Shown here: positions 33,954 through 46,437 of the stretch, piece by piece
Layout of the letters: every line of letters starts with the position of its first letter
How positions within the stretch are numbered: the stretch's first letter is position 1
Origin: Biomphalaria glabrata
Lineage: Eukaryota > Mollusca > Gastropoda > Planorbidae
Direction of reading: 5' to 3'
Length of the DNA stretch: 64,000 nt
Assembly: GCF_947242115.1 (NCBI RefSeq)
Contig: NC_074717.1
Span: forward strand, 39,204,701-39,268,700
The notes under the pieces: generated by a model
The model's input: only the letters and a program-made list of their open reading frames with translations
What the model was told of the DNA's origin: nothing
The model's database searches: none
Made by a program: the position numbers and the translations under genes

Positions 33954-34976
33954 GTTCCCGGTCACTTCATCCCCGGTCACTTCATTCCCGGTCATTTCAT
34001 CCTTGGTCACTTCATCCTTGGTCACTTCATCCCCTGGTCACTTCATCCTCTGGTCATTTCATCTGCTGGTCATTTCATCCTCTAATACATCAGATAATAA
34101 CTATAAAAAGTATTAAATTAACAAGATTGAATATATTTTATTATGTATATATTATATGCATGACAAAAAGAATTAACATTAATAAAAAGAATAGAATATA
34201 ATGTCATTATAACTATATAAAAAAATTAACATCTATAGATATAGAGTTATGTAAAAATTGTTTTTGCGTGTTAATTGAAATCAATAAGATAGGCTATTGC
34301 TAGTAGGTAAGAAGACGATCCATTGATTCGTATTGCTGTACATCATTTGTATTTTCTTGGACAGTGTTGCGTATTTCTTGAATTTAGCATTTTGTAGAAT
34401 AAATAAAACTTTATATCAGGGTTTGAAATGACACGCTCATATTTAAGAAAGAATGATTGACAAAGAAAATGAAAGATATTCTAATCGTTCTCATCTCTCA
34501 AAAGATTTCCACTACTTCCATCACACTTTGGAATTTGATGATAAATTATGAGCGCAGAGCGGCCTGATCATAATTATTCTAACCGTACTTCTGTTTCTCA
34601 AAAGATTTCCCCTACTTCCACCACACCTTGGCATTTGATCATTACATCACGCAATATGCGCAGGATAATATTGACATCCCTACAATAAACATAAACAATA
34701 TAACTAAATACAAACTCCGCATTACAATATATCTACTTATTGAAATAAATTCTTTCATTTCTCAACAAGTATGAAGAGAGTAAGGGGGAAACAATATATA
34801 CACTAGTCTAATAACATGTGCAAAATATCAAAAATTATTCTAAATAAACATATTTATAGCCAATATTAGATGAAACGCGGTCTTAAAGGCAAAGTCTTAA
34901 CAGCACAATTACAAATGCCTAAGACAAAATATTTAAATGGGGATGAAGTGATCAAGGATGAAATGGCCGGTCACCA
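33954..34976. mobile_element. 1.0-kb TIR element with iterated GGTCACTTCATCC ends
   Basis: TACGGATG flanks both sides (33946-33953 and 34977-34984). The left end is an array of about eight 15-17-bp units of the type CCCGGTCACTTCATC. The right end carries two such units in inverted orientation (GATGAAGTGATC, GATGAAATGGCC, GGTCACCA). The interior is non-coding and holds an internal duplication of CTCAAAAGATTTCC-CTACTTCCA at 34500 and 34600. The superfamily is unassigned, though the 8-bp duplication fits hAT. Confidence 0.75.
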
Positions 34977-35214
34977 TACGGATGTAGGGTAGGCCTATTT
35001 AAGACAATGATTTAGATTAGTATGAGACTTTAAAGTGTAAAAGATTTTATTTTTTTTTGTAAATCACGACGCTCAAAGTGATGCATTTAAAGAGAATATT
35101 ATAAAATTTTAAAACATTTTACTGGCATTTATGCGGCTCTTTTGGTGTCCCTACCTGCCCAATAGGTACCAGCCCACTGGGCATTTGCCCAAATGCCCAT
35201 ATATGGCTATGTAT

Positions 35215-35420
35215 AGCCAGTCCGCCCCCAGAAGGTTTTCGTTTCCACGAAGTTACGAGTAGAATAAAAGTATTGTAAAAAGAGCAAAAAAGGGCAGCAA
35301 AGATTACGACTACTAAGAAAACTGTCCTCGTTTAATGTTAGCGAAAAGGCCTTGGCTATGTTTGGTGTAATGCACAAATTGTAAGACAAATTTCCTTACG
35401 GATAATAAAGATTATTATTA
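35215..35420 (+). mobile_element. LINE 3' tail ending in (ATT)n
   Basis: Decayed coding sequence around LRKLSSFNVSEKALAMFG leads into TGTAAGACAAATTTCCTTAC and GGATAATAAAGATTATTATT. Relatives lie at 49842-49895 (minus) and 58428-58490. A separate (ATT)n run is at 35596-35626. Confidence 0.65.
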
Positions 35421-35594
35421 TTATGTTAGAAATGAACGAGTAGTCTTTCTCTGGCGCTGCCAGGGTCGAGTTTCGCTAAAGAGAAACAAAATTCATCGTA
35501 GTCCCTTTAACAGTTTCCACTGAGGAATTTTCTGGTGATGTGGCAGGTCTGCAGCAGTACCGCCCTCTGACAGGCAACGAAGATGTTCCTATGA

Positions 35595-35626
<32 letters not shown>

Positions 35627-35946
35627 CGTACTACTTCTACTTGGATAACAATTAATGTCCCTTACGAAATTGCATTCAATGTTCGAATAACAAATATACT
35701 TACTTTGTGATGTCCACTCCACATATTGCCAGATTTGTTTTTAATTACTTACGAACAGTCTATGAATCTATGGTAATCTATTATAGAAATCAAAAGCTAA
35801 CTCGATTTTTTTAAGAAGAAAAAAAAATCTTTTCAGCTGGTCTGTAACTTTGAAAACATACAACACATAGATGTAGGTCAGTGCTTTGAACGGATGTTTT
35901 TTAACAGTTATCTGTCTTTATTTCATTGCGCATGGCCCAGTCGTAA

Positions 35947-35981
35947 TTTTTTTCCTTTCTTCCGGTAACTTTTGGCTAAAG
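35947..35981 (+). promoter_or_regulatory. eL13 5' non-coding exon with TOP-like start
   Basis: The pyrimidine tract TTTTTTTCCTTTCTTCCGG is followed by a donor, CTAAAG/GTTTGT, at 35981. The matching acceptor ACCAG ends at 36255, eight bases before the eL13 start codon. A terminal oligopyrimidine start is usual for ribosomal-protein mRNAs and would give growth-dependent translation control. The exact start is inferred. Confidence 0.55.
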
Positions 35982-36263
35982 GTTTGTATTTATATTTTTT
36001 TGTCAACAAGGTTGTTAAATCAACTAAAATCTTGACTAAAACGCCCAATCTCGTATATTTAAACCATTTTTCTACACCGTATTTTATCTTTTGTTAAAAT
36101 ATTTAAATTAAAATTCATCTTCCTTTCATTTACTTGTAATTATGCTTAGCCGAATTAGATCTCGATTTGTACTGGGTCAATATGATTTAGCTCATGTAAA
36201 CACTAGATCTAAAATAGACAGTACATGAAATTATGTCCTTTTTTTTATTCACCAGCTTAAGTC

Positions 36264-37204
36264 ATGGCTCCCAAAAGAAACAACATTGTTCCCAATGGCC
36301 ACTTCCACAAGGATTGGCAAGGTATGGTCAAGACATGGTTTAACCAGCCCATGAGAAAGAAGCGAAGGAGGGCTGCCAGAGCTGCTAAAGCAGCCGCTAT
36401 TGCTCCAAGGCCTGTAGCTGGACTTCTGAGACCTATTGTCCGATGCCCAACTTTCAAATACAACACTAAAGTGAGGCTTGGACGTGGATTTACTTTGGAT
36501 GAATTAAAGGTATTGTATCCATTTCCACAAGACGTGACAAGATATGGAATCTTAACTTACTGATTGTGTTAGAAGTCAATAAGTTTTTTTAAGACAGGTA
36601 GAATGGATTCTGAACTTTCTTTTCCCATTTTTCTATTTTTTTTTTACTGTATTATTTCATTTCAGTCTGCTGGAATCAACAAGAAAACTGCCAGAACTAT
36701 TGGTATTGCTGTTGATTACAGGAGGAGAAACCTTTCCATTGAGTCACAGCAGCAAAATGTGCAGAGATTAAAGGAGTACAAGACTAAATTAGTTATTTTC
36801 CCTCGTAAAGAAGGCAAACCAGTTAAGGGTGATGCTTCTGTAAGTATTTGTTTCAGTTCTATTCTTTTTTTTTTTTTTCAAATAAGCTTTTAAGATATGG
36901 ACTTTTTAGTGAGCTGAAATCTTTGTGTGCCCATTACTGGAAAAGCGTATACGTCTAAAAACTATGGTATTTTGTGTTTGAAAATAAAGTGTCTTAGTGT
37001 TTCATTTATTAATTATATTCAATCAAAATGGATTTATAATATATCTTTGGATGGCACGTCATAATTATTCCAGCGTTGGCTTCTTTTTAATTAGTTTAAG
37101 AATGGCTGGCTATGTATGTTAATTTTATGTTTGACAACTAAATTAAAACATTCGGTAACCTTTTGAACTGCACAATTTATGTGTAACCGATATTCTTGAA
37201 CGTT

Positions 37205-37244
<40 letters not shown>

Positions 37245-38754
37245 AAATGCTCTTACATTCCCTCTATTCACTTAAGATTTTCTGCACAGCTTGTTCAATC
37301 ACAGGCCATACACTCATACACAAGCCATTTAACAGTTCAAGTCTAATCATTCTTTATCTTGTATTTTAACATTTTTCAAATCCTTTTTTTTTTATATATG
37401 TATTAATTAGAAAGGCAATTCAACATAATTATAGTTAAATATTTTAAAATCTTCTTTTTTTTTTTTTTTTAATGTATATATAATCTACTTATTGCTTATA
37501 AAAAGTTCTAATATAAACAATTAAATGCTCAATAAATATTTGTGTGTTAACATAAGAGAATGTGATGTAATGCTTAGCTATTTTAGAATATGAATGCTTA
37601 CTAACACACCTGTTTTACATGTTTCGGATGTTCCTTCAGAGTTGAAGATAGTTTACTTCCTAGTCCAAACCTCCCACATGACAACGGGGGGTGGGAGTGG
37701 GCAGGGTTTGAACCCGGGACGATCGATACATCTGAACAACAGTCCAGCGCGCAAACCGCATGACCAGGCAGCCATCCAATTACTGACTGGTTATACTGCT
37801 TTTTGGATAATTTCCAAAATGGTTGCTACGCCAGTGTACATATTTTTCATTACTTGACCATTTCGTTAAAAAAGTCAGAACCTAAAAATTAGCAACCATC
37901 GTAATTAAACCACATGGCTACTGCCATGTGTTTACATTGAATTGGTATGGTTTTACTTGAAAATTTTCCTAAAATTGGCTATAAACCTGAACCAACCACC
38001 TAAAATGTAGGTCTAGGCTTGTTGTAATAAGCCTTTTTGATCAATGTTTTAGTTGATTTCGACTCTGGGGAGTCAAAATTTTATTCAGGTTTTCAATTGA
38101 AAGATACTGTGAGAGATTGATAAGGGAAAAAAAAATTTTCATTAGATCTAGAATTTGATAGTAAGAAAAGGGGCATAGCCCTTTAGAGCTGGGAACATTT
38201 AAAGGTTGGTAGGGTTATTTTAAAGTACATTGAGTTTGTACACTCATTAGTGTTATTTGCTTTTCTTTATTTAAGTTGAACTGGGCTACATTAATCACTT
38301 AGGATGCTGCTTTATACTGAAGTTACCATACATTCCTGCTTTTGTTTTTCAAATTTAAAATAATTAAGGATGCTTGTTCTATCAAATTTGAAAAGTATGT
38401 ATCAATTTGAGAATTTAAAAAGACCAACCTTTTTTTTAATATATATATTATGACTGATTTTAGAAGTTAACATTGGCTTTTCAAAGAAATTTTTAAAATT
38501 GTGTATGTGTATTGTTTTAATATCTGGGATAATATTTTTTCTTTCAGCCTGAGGAATTGAAGTTGGTGAAACAGTTGACTGGCTCAGTTATCTTGCCTAT
38601 TCCCAGTGTCTTCAAACCTGAGAAAGCACGTGTCCCAACAGAAGAAGAGCGCAAACACAATGCTTTTGTTGCCTTGCGCCAGGCTAGAATTACTGCAAAG
38701 TTGGTTGGTGTCAGAGAGAAGAAGAAGAAGGAGGCAGAAGACAAGGATAAATAG
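36264..38754 (+). CDS. RPL13: Large-subunit ribosomal protein eL13
   Basis: Coding exons 36264-36509, 36666-36839 and 38548-38754 join in frame to 208 residues, close to the 211 of the human protein. The N-terminus [19 protein letters not shown], the central [20 protein letters not shown] and the segments [13 protein letters not shown] and [14 protein letters not shown] are characteristic of eL13, which binds 28S rRNA in the 60S subunit. The C-terminus is Lys/Glu-rich and ends EDKDK. All borders are GT-AG. The long third intron contains a SINE-A and long T runs. The start codon context (AAGTCATGG) is good, and a TOP-like upstream exon fits. This is almost certainly the functional copy because it retains its introns. 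Confidence 0.97.
37206..37243. repeat. Poly(T) run, about 38 bases
   Basis: A homopolymer T run in the third eL13 intron. A shorter one lies at about 37453-37470. Confidence 0.9.
37609..37777 (-). mobile_element. SINE-A copy in eL13 intron
   Basis: Full-length minus copy: TGTTTTACATGTTTCGGATG to GACCAGGCAGCCATCC. Confidence 0.88.
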
Positions 38755-38767
38755 ATTGTTTAATTTA

Positions 38768-38773
38768 AATAAA
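38768..38773 (+). terminator. Polyadenylation signal of eL13
   Basis: AATAAA lies 14 bases after the stop codon; the short 3' UTR is usual for ribosomal-protein genes. Confidence 0.7.
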
Positions 38774-38799
38774 AATATTTTTGGGAACGACTGACATTG

Positions 38800-40070
38800 T
38801 TTTGAGTTGTATATTATGATTGTGTCTTTGTTTTTAAGGGATTCATTTTAAATTTATATTGGCACTGTCTGCTTTAAGTATCACCACTTGTATGCCCTGA
38901 TGTAGTTTAAGAAATATTGTAATTCACACTTGAGCATTAATAACCTGTTGTTTAATTATTTTATTTAAAAATCAGTTAAATTTTTATAGCTCTATTTCAT
39001 AACATTGGAATAGTTTTATTTGGATACAAGTGTTTGGTTACAAATTGATGCAGGATATAATGAGTTGTTTTTTTTTTTTTTCAATAATATTCTTCGCTGA
39101 TTAGAAAATAAAGCTGTTTAAATTAGAATATTATGATAGGAACTGGATAATGCTGTAACTGTTGAGATTTTGATGCTTAACACTGATACTGTATAAATAC
39201 AAGACTAGTTTCATTGGTTCAAACCCTTAAAATGACTTGTACCTGGTTGTACATAGCAACTTCTTGGATGATTGAATAATATATTTAATAAGAATATATT
39301 TACAAAATTATGGAGGGAATAACGTGCATAAATCAATATGTCTACATGATGGAACTACACGTGTTTCCCAAAATGTGTTCCACTAATTATAGGAATGATT
39401 AACTAGTGGCCACCAAGTGAATTAATCTTAAGTGTTCCATTTTGGGAAAACACTGGACTACATGAAAGTATCTTCCTCTGTGTTAGCGGTTAAAATTAAA
39501 AGGTCAAAGAATAAAACTTGTCTTAACAATGGTCCTATGTGAAATATAAAGTATTTTAATTTATAATTGAATAAACCACATATCCCTGTTCAACGGGTGC
39601 ACACTTTTACCATACAGTGGTATAGAGGCGTGCTGGTAGCATATTATTTTTTGCATTTTGCCTCCCGCAGTGGATAACTGTTACTGTTAAAATGGTACCT
39701 GTTTTAGCAAAGATGAATCCAGAATTTTTATTTCTGAAAATAAATATTGGTTTAAAAAAAAAAACTACCGGAATATAGATGTTCGTAGTAAAAACAAATT
39801 CATCAGTTGCTGACATTGCTCAGGTGTCATCTTCCTAAAAGTTCGCCGATTAAACTGAGACAGACCCCTCAAAAGTTGTCACGACAATGTGATGCTCCTT
39901 TGACTTTTCACTAAACATAAATCAAGCTGTACCCACTAGTTAGTCACTCGGTCGATTCTGTCAAAATGTTTCACCTTCCAGTACGTACTAATTTAATAGC
40001 AAAGTAACGTCTAGCCATAGAAATATAGGCCTATTAATAACTCAATAGATGGTTTTATATAGTCAAAATT
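38800..40070. other. Intergenic DNA with one MITE
   Basis: Apart from the MITE at 39359-39455 I see no gene. The minus frame at 39607-39816 lacks any domain. Confidence 0.5.
39359..39455. mobile_element. hAT-like MITE, about 97 bp
   Basis: Ends GTGTTTCCCAAAATGTGTTC and TTTTGGGAAAACACTG are inverted. A longer member of the same family lies at 46438-46623. The flanks GAACTAC and GACTAC suggest a decayed duplication. Confidence 0.65.
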
Positions 40071-40545
40071 ATTTACATTAGATTCGTGTGTTGTCGAAAG
40101 TAAATTGTCTCTAAATCAACACCGATAATAGTAAACTCAGGTGTACCTCAATGAAAAGTCTTAGGTCCACTACTATTTTTAATTTACATAAATGACACAA
40201 AATAGAGCAGTGAGATTCATAACAGATGAATATTCACATTTGACTAGTCGCTAGAGTAACACCTTTAGTAAAATCACTAAATTTAGAAAGCCTTTAGGGC
40301 AGAAGACTCAAAAGTAAAGTAACAATTATACATAAAACACTAAACCATAATCTTCAAATACAAAAAAAAAAAAAAAATATTCTGAAAGACAAAGATAAAG
40401 GCACATTCCTCGTACCATATGCTAGGACAAATTTGTACAAATATGCCTACTCCTTCTTCCCTAGTGCTATTAGAGCAGTGGTTCCCAAACTTTTTTATCT
40501 CGTAGACCCCTTGGCATGTTTTCTGCTTTTCGGTAGACCCCCTGC

Positions 40546-41925
40546 CAGTGGCGTAGCAAGGTACCCGTGGGCCCGGGTTCAAGAACATCTTGGTGGGCCC
40601 GGGTTCAAGAACATTTTGGTGGGCCCCTTCCAGCCAATAAGACAAATTTGGTGTGTGACAAAAATGAGTAATCTAAATGCAAAGACATTCCAATGTAAAA
40701 ATCGTACCTTTTTTAGAAAATAAGTTATTCGAATGGACGGTTTTAAGGTCATACGATGAGAATGTGTGGGCATTGGCATCGTATTGGTTTCAAAATCAAC
40801 CACCGCAAGAAAACAAAGAAACTAACAAACTTTGAATTGATGGTTTTGAGGTCATACGATGAGAATGCATGGGCATTGGCATCGTATTGGTTTCAAAATC
40901 AACCACCGCTGGAATCCGCTATCGGAATAATTTAAATAGGCCTAGGCACTCGCTGAACCTCCAAGAAAACATTTAACATGTATATTTCATTTAGTATGGG
41001 GATACAACCCAGGACTTGTGTGACAGGCTCGAGCTAAATGAGAGATGGAATAAACACGGCTTGGTGTTGGACCGAAATGATTTTGGAAATCAAGTGCCAG
41101 TGCTTCTTGTGACTGAATTAGAGACAGTATTATAAGTGCACATTCTTAAAAGCACGGGATAAAACGATATTATTAATTAATATCTATTCGTTTTAAGACA
41201 CATTAGGAAGTAATATGTAAGCATGTAGTTTAAATATTGGACTATTAGTGTTAAGTTAAATTTTAATTTAGGTGATGGCCAGATGTATACGACGTAACCA
41301 CTGCCTGTTACATAAGTAAATATCACACCATTACTGCTAGGACTATAGGACGTAACCACTGCCTGCTACACAAATAAATATCACACCAGTACTGCTAGGA
41401 CTATAGGACGTAACCACTGCCTGCTACACAAGTAAATATCACACCAGTACTGCTAGGACTATAGGACGTAACCACTGCCTGCTACACAAGTAAATATCAC
41501 ACTAGTACTCCGGGTTCAAGAACATCTTGATGGGCTCATCTCCAGCCAATAAGACAAATTTAGTGTGTGACAAAAAAATGAGAAAAACTAAATGTCAAGA
41601 CATTCCAATGTAAAGATCGTACCTTTTTCTTAAAAAAAGTAATTACGTCATAACATTTGATTCAGTTAGGACTGCATATAAGTAATAATGTCTTAAAAGT
41701 CAATGTTTTTACTTCTTAACAGAGTTAAACGACTTAAAAGTGTTTCAAATGAACAAACAAATGTTGTTTTTAAGTTCTAATGTGGGCCCCAACTGGCCTT
41801 GAGCCATGGGCCCAAGCGTAATGAGCTCCTTCGCGCTATGGCTGCTACGCGACAGCTGTTGGGCCCCTATTGCTTGTGGGCCAGGGTTCATTGAACACCT
41901 TCGCGCCATGGATGCTACGCCACTG
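40546..41925. mobile_element. Second hAT-type element, 1.38 kb, nested in the first
   Basis: The ends CAGTGGCGTAGCAAGG and CCATGGATGCTACGCCACTG are inverted and flanked by a perfect 8-bp duplication CCCCCTGC (40538-40545 and 41926-41933). Internally it duplicates GGGCCCGGGTTCAAGAACAT, a 75-bp block (about 40733-40805 and 40840-40912) and CCAGCCAATAAGACAAATTT. It is non-coding. Confidence 0.88.
41292..41508. repeat. 58-bp tandem repeat, about four copies
   Basis: Units begin at 41292, 41350, 41408 and 41466 and contain ACGTAACCACTGCCTGCTAC and TACTGCTAGGACTATAGG. The array lies inside the nested hAT-type element. Confidence 0.92.
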
Positions 41926-43719
41926 CCCCCTGCTTAACTTATATTTGCACTTTTGCAAATTCATCAACCCCATTTTTTAAAACTAATGTCTATCAGTAGT
42001 GAGTGTAAGAATGAAAAATAGAGATTTATCTTTTTTTATTCATAAAATTCAAATTTAAACCAATTAAAATAACAATTAATATTTTTTACTGGAATCACCA
42101 AAACACACTGGAAATGTCTTTTTTGCACGTCTATTATCCGTTGCTATGGATATTAAGTTTCATATAGGAATTTGTTGTTCTATGATGTAATCATCCAACA
42201 CACAATATTACATTCTTTCAGAGCCTGTGATACCACTGATCTAAAACACTGAATGTATGTCGTTTACAAAGAATTACATAAGAAGCCTTCAATTTTATAA
42301 CTCATGCCACCAATGTGCCATTGAACTGTATTGTTGCTTAAAGAAATTGTTTTAATAATATCAGATGTAGGTTTGTGTAAAACAGTTTTTAAAACTTCAA
42401 CGGCTGATAACCGGTTTTTGCTATAAGTAAAGAGATATTGTAAGTCGCCTACAAACCATCATCTTCTCTATCTGATGTCGAAGAGGCATTTCGTGGGTCT
42501 ATTCTGAACTTTATCTTTGAGTGTTCGAAAGTTTTTCAAACCTTAATTTATCTATTTTGTCAGGGTGGCATCGTCTCAAACGATCATCCAGCGTAATTGG
42601 TTTCATATCGTCATAAAACCGCTTATTTGACAAGGAAAGAATGAATCCCAATTTTAAACAATCAACGCTGTACAATCTTTGTTTTTGTTAAACATTAGTT
42701 ACATGGAGACAAAATTAAGCTAGTGAAATAAGTATTGAAATGAAATGCTACAATTTTTCGTTTGAATAGCATGATACATATTTAAAGGATTAACTAAGGT
42801 ACAAATCATAGATAAGTTTAATAAATAATTACATTAGTGGGATGTGAAAATTAAAGTCGCAACCTGATTAAATGTAATTTATTATCGTAGACCCCCGTGG
42901 ACATCTCATGGACCCCCAATTTATTTTTTCACTTTCGTAGACCCCTTGGAAGTCTTCGTAGACCCCTGGGGGTCTATTTAGACCACTTTGGGAATCACTG
43001 TATTAGAGCATGGAATGGGTTTCCTGAGCTAGCCACGAAAACCAGTGACTTGGCAGAATTTAAGTCATTGGTTAATATGCATGACGCGTAGGACGTATAA
43101 TAATAATCTTCCCTTTTGAAGTTACGTCTGTATTATATAAGATAAGAAGATGGAACTGTAGTTAGGTACTATTCTAAGCCTGTAAATATTTTTTTTTTGT
43201 AAAGGCTTCTAAACAAAGTTACGTTAATTTAAATCTCAAAATTTCAATAACACCTTTTGTTTTGAGCCATTTTAATTATTACTCCTTTATTATTGTCTCG
43301 CAGTCTATGTTAAAGACTTGTCTTTATAATTATTGTGCATAAAGTTCCAAATGGGAAAACAAACAAATTGGCTTCAACTACGGGAAGTAACTACTAAACC
43401 AATGGGCCTCATTCACCGAAACGTACGGTCACGTGACAACCATCAACTATTCACTTGTGTGTATAGAATAGTATAGATTAGTACTGGAAAGATGGGGAAG
43501 CAATGCGTTGCATTTGACTAATTAACTAATAATTATAAACATAAAAAAGAAAGGAAAAAAAAAAAGGTTTTCATCGTTTTCCTGTGAACAATCCAAAGCT
43601 ATGTAAAGAATGGGTTGTCAAACTGAAACGAAAAAACTTCACTGCAAGTGTACACTCTGTAATATGTTCAGAGCATTTTGAGGAGGACTGTTTTATTTAC
43701 CAGCCTTTTACAAGTAAGT

Positions 43720-44550
43720 AGATAGAATAGATCTATAATCTATAGAATCTAGATCTAATCTATATTTATATTCTAGATCTAGAAGTATTATACTAATATA
43801 ATAGTAGTAGTAGTAATACGATGATATTTAAGTCTTTGACAAGTAGGCCTAGAAAAAAATGGCCTAGATCTAGATGATAAGAATCTAGATTGACTAGATC
43901 TAGATAAGTCTAGAGAATCTAGATCTAGACAAAATAGTTTAAAATATTAATTAGATCTAGTAATCTACATTATTCTAGATCTACTCAAATCTATACTGTA
44001 TAAAACTATAATCTGAATCTGTAGACCTATTCTACTATTCTAGACTCTTCTAGAATACTCTAGAACTCTAGATCTATATTTTTTATATTCTAATTCTATT
44101 AAATTTACAATCAGAATTAGATCTAGACCTAGATTTTTAAATCTGATTATTATTCAAAGTTTATAAATTAAATTTAAAGAGCATGTAAATAATAAAACAA
44201 CTAGTCTAGATAGAATATTTCATATTTCTAGATTAGACTAGATGTAGTGTCATTAGTGACTAGACTAGAAATTAGTAGAAGTAGATCTACTAGTAACTAG
44301 ATGGATCTAGTCAATCTATAGAATAAGATATAGACTATAGAATTCTATTAGCGTTGATTCGACTTTAAATAATACTAAACAGCCTATTATTATTACTATT
44401 AATATTTGCTAAATTCTGATCTAGTTACAATCTAGTACGGTAGTAGTATATTTAATATCAACTTAGATTCCTACAAGTAGGAAAAAAATAGTGGATCTAA
44501 TGTTAATATTTAATCAGTAGGCCTCCCTATTCATATGTATTATTAGGTTT
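43720..44550. repeat. AGATCTAG-rich tract, left half of the transposon
   Basis: Overlapping TCTAGATCTAGA, AGATCTAGAT and CTAGACTAG motifs dominate about 800 bases, with many short self-complementary stretches. No coding. Confidence 0.85.
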
Positions 44551-44591
44551 ATATGGCTTATTTTCAGATGGTATATAGATCTATAGGTCTA

Positions 44592-44771
44592 GGATGGCTG
44601 CCTGGTCGTGCGGTTTGAGCGCTGGACTATCGTTCGGACTTATCGATGGTCCAGGGTTCAAACCCTGCCCGCTCCCATCCCCCGTCGTCCTGCGGGAGGT
44701 TTGGACTAGGAAGTAATTATCTTCAACTCTGAAGGAACATCCGAATTAAGTAAAACATTTTACAAACAAAC
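44592..44771 (+). mobile_element. SINE-A copy
   Basis: Full-length plus copy, GGATGGCTGCCTGGTCGTGC to TTTTACAAACAAAC, in the first intron of the THAP remnant. Confidence 0.9.
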
Positions 44772-46437
44772 ATGTAGATTATTTTGAAAAAAAATAAATT
44801 TTGTTTTATAACTAATATACATTATATTATTATATATTCCATTTAGATCGCAGACTTCTAAAGCCTGGTGCTGTGCCGACCAAGTTTTCTTTTTCCAAAA
44901 GTACACCAAGCCGAAAAAAGACCAAATATGAATTTAGGTAAATGTTTTGAAATATCTAAGTAATTATGTTTTACATTTTTTTATCTTAATTGTAAATATT
45001 TTTATGATGATCATGTTTGACTGTACACTTAAATATATTTTGTTTCCTTTTAGACAACCTCTTTTACCCCAGGACACCACCATTGAGAAGACTAGAGATG
45101 TCACTGCGCAAACTAATGAAGACTTTATTACAAATCTTCTAATGAGGGTAAATACTTTGGAACCAGGCAATGCTAGCCTTCTGGAAGAAGTTGCTCAGTT
45201 GAAATTGTGTTATGACTCTTTGAAACTAAAAGGAGATAACTTTTTTTGTTTAAGTAGCTGTTTAGAAGACAAATTATTGTTATGAATTATGAATTTTAGC
45301 AACATTTAAATTTAAAATTGGTGTGTATATATTTTATTAATATTTATTAATATAAACTTTTTTATTATGTACTTCTACAGATCAGTGCCCAAAAATATTA
45401 AATATTACTTCCTTATTTATATAGTTTTCCTCTTACAATGTTGTTACTTTGGTTTGTTTTGACTTATCAATTTTTCTCTGGCAACTTGAAATAATTGGTG
45501 TGCACATTTTATTAATATAAGCTTGTTTATTTCATGTTTAAAATTTGTATATATGTATATATTTTTAGTAATAATATCAGCTTCCTTGTGTACAATATAC
45601 TTTTCACATCATTCAATAAAATAATACACTTATAAAGAAACAAAGACTTTATTTTGCTATGACAATGTATCATATCTATTTAAATGAACTACATAATGAA
45701 TTGCAAACATCACAAAGCTAAAAAAATATAGATGGTAATGGTATAGTTCTGTCATAGAAGACAATGTCAGAGGTTAATCTTTTAGGATCCGCTTGTAAAA
45801 CTGAAAATATAGGAGTGTTCTGAGGTAAGGCAGCCAAAGCAGACATTGAAACACTGGTATCAAAATTTTGTAGACCAGTCTTATCACAGCTAAAACTATC
45901 CTTCGTTTTCTGAGGCGGGTTGATGCCATGTCTGAATTTTGTCTGTTGGTGCTGCATACATTTCTTTTCTGCTATAGTCTTCTAGAGCAGACAGAAGACC
46001 AAAAAGATGTTTACAACAGGCAGGCTTGCAACCCCCTGCACACTGACACTCTCCTTCAATGACCTGAAAGAATAAATATATTTTTTTTTTAAATTAATAA
46101 ATACATATATTAATGCATTAAATGTTTTAAAATTAATAGGTGTAGACTAATTTTATAAACCCCCCACGCACAGGTTGTAGATTCTGCCCACTTCGCATAC
46201 CTCTTGCACTGCTTCTGAATATATTTCTAATTTAAACTAAATCTATAATGTAGATAAAATGTAGTAGACATCTAGATTTATCAGTTTAGAATTATATTGG
46301 ATCCTACAATGTTCATCACTTAAATTGTGTTAATTACATTATAAATCTTGTCACTCTATTCTAGGTGATAAGTAAATGCTATATTGAATTCTAGACCTAG
46401 CCTTATTCCAGAAATAATCTCTAGAATCACTATAGAC

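Larger units (their letters stand above)
40476..43000. mobile_element. hAT-type element, 2.5 kb, inserted in the LINE
   Basis: The ends CAGTGGTTCCCAAAC and GTTTGGGAATCACTG-like (TTTGGGAATCACTG) are inverted and flanked by a perfect 8-bp duplication TATTAGAG (40468-40475 and 43001-43008). GTAGACCCC-type iterations lie near both ends. The 3' half (41934-42880) is non-coding AT-rich DNA. A second element sits inside it. Confidence 0.88.
40080..43147 (+). mobile_element. CR1/Jockey-type LINE 3' fragment split by a nested insertion
   Basis: The outer part reads a GVPQ-VLGPLLFLIYIND-like reverse-transcriptase block (about 40138-40195), then by internal deletion TQNRAVRFITDEYS, and stops at 40475. 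After the insertion it resumes at 43001 with RAWNG-PELATKTSDLAEFK and the ATAAGATAAG tail. It belongs to the family of 19138-19680. Confidence 0.82.
43493..45285 (+). pseudogene. THAP-domain gene remnant of the TIR transposon
   Basis: Exons end at 43713, then 44847-44937 and 45054-45285, with GT-AG borders. The first reads MGKQCVAFD, and after a frame break FHRFPVNNPKLCKEWV, FTASVHSVICSEHF (C-x2-H of the THAP zinc site) and EDCFIYQPF. The second reads RRLLKPGAVPTKF, a common sequence just after THAP domains. The third is a likely coiled coil ending LEDKLLL and a stop. The second Cys of the N-terminal C-x2-4-C pair is lost at the break, so the zinc site is incomplete. No DDE transposase domain follows. 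A SINE-A sits in its first intron. Confidence 0.72.

Noticed and set aside
36257-36466. Minus-strand frame of 69 codons opposite eL13 exon 1
   Set aside because: Shadow of the Ala/Arg-rich eL13 coding sequence.
36510-38547. Intronic snoRNA genes in eL13, common in other animals
   Set aside because: I looked for C (RTGATGA) and D (CTGA) boxes with terminal stems and found no convincing pair. A covariance search would be needed to settle it.
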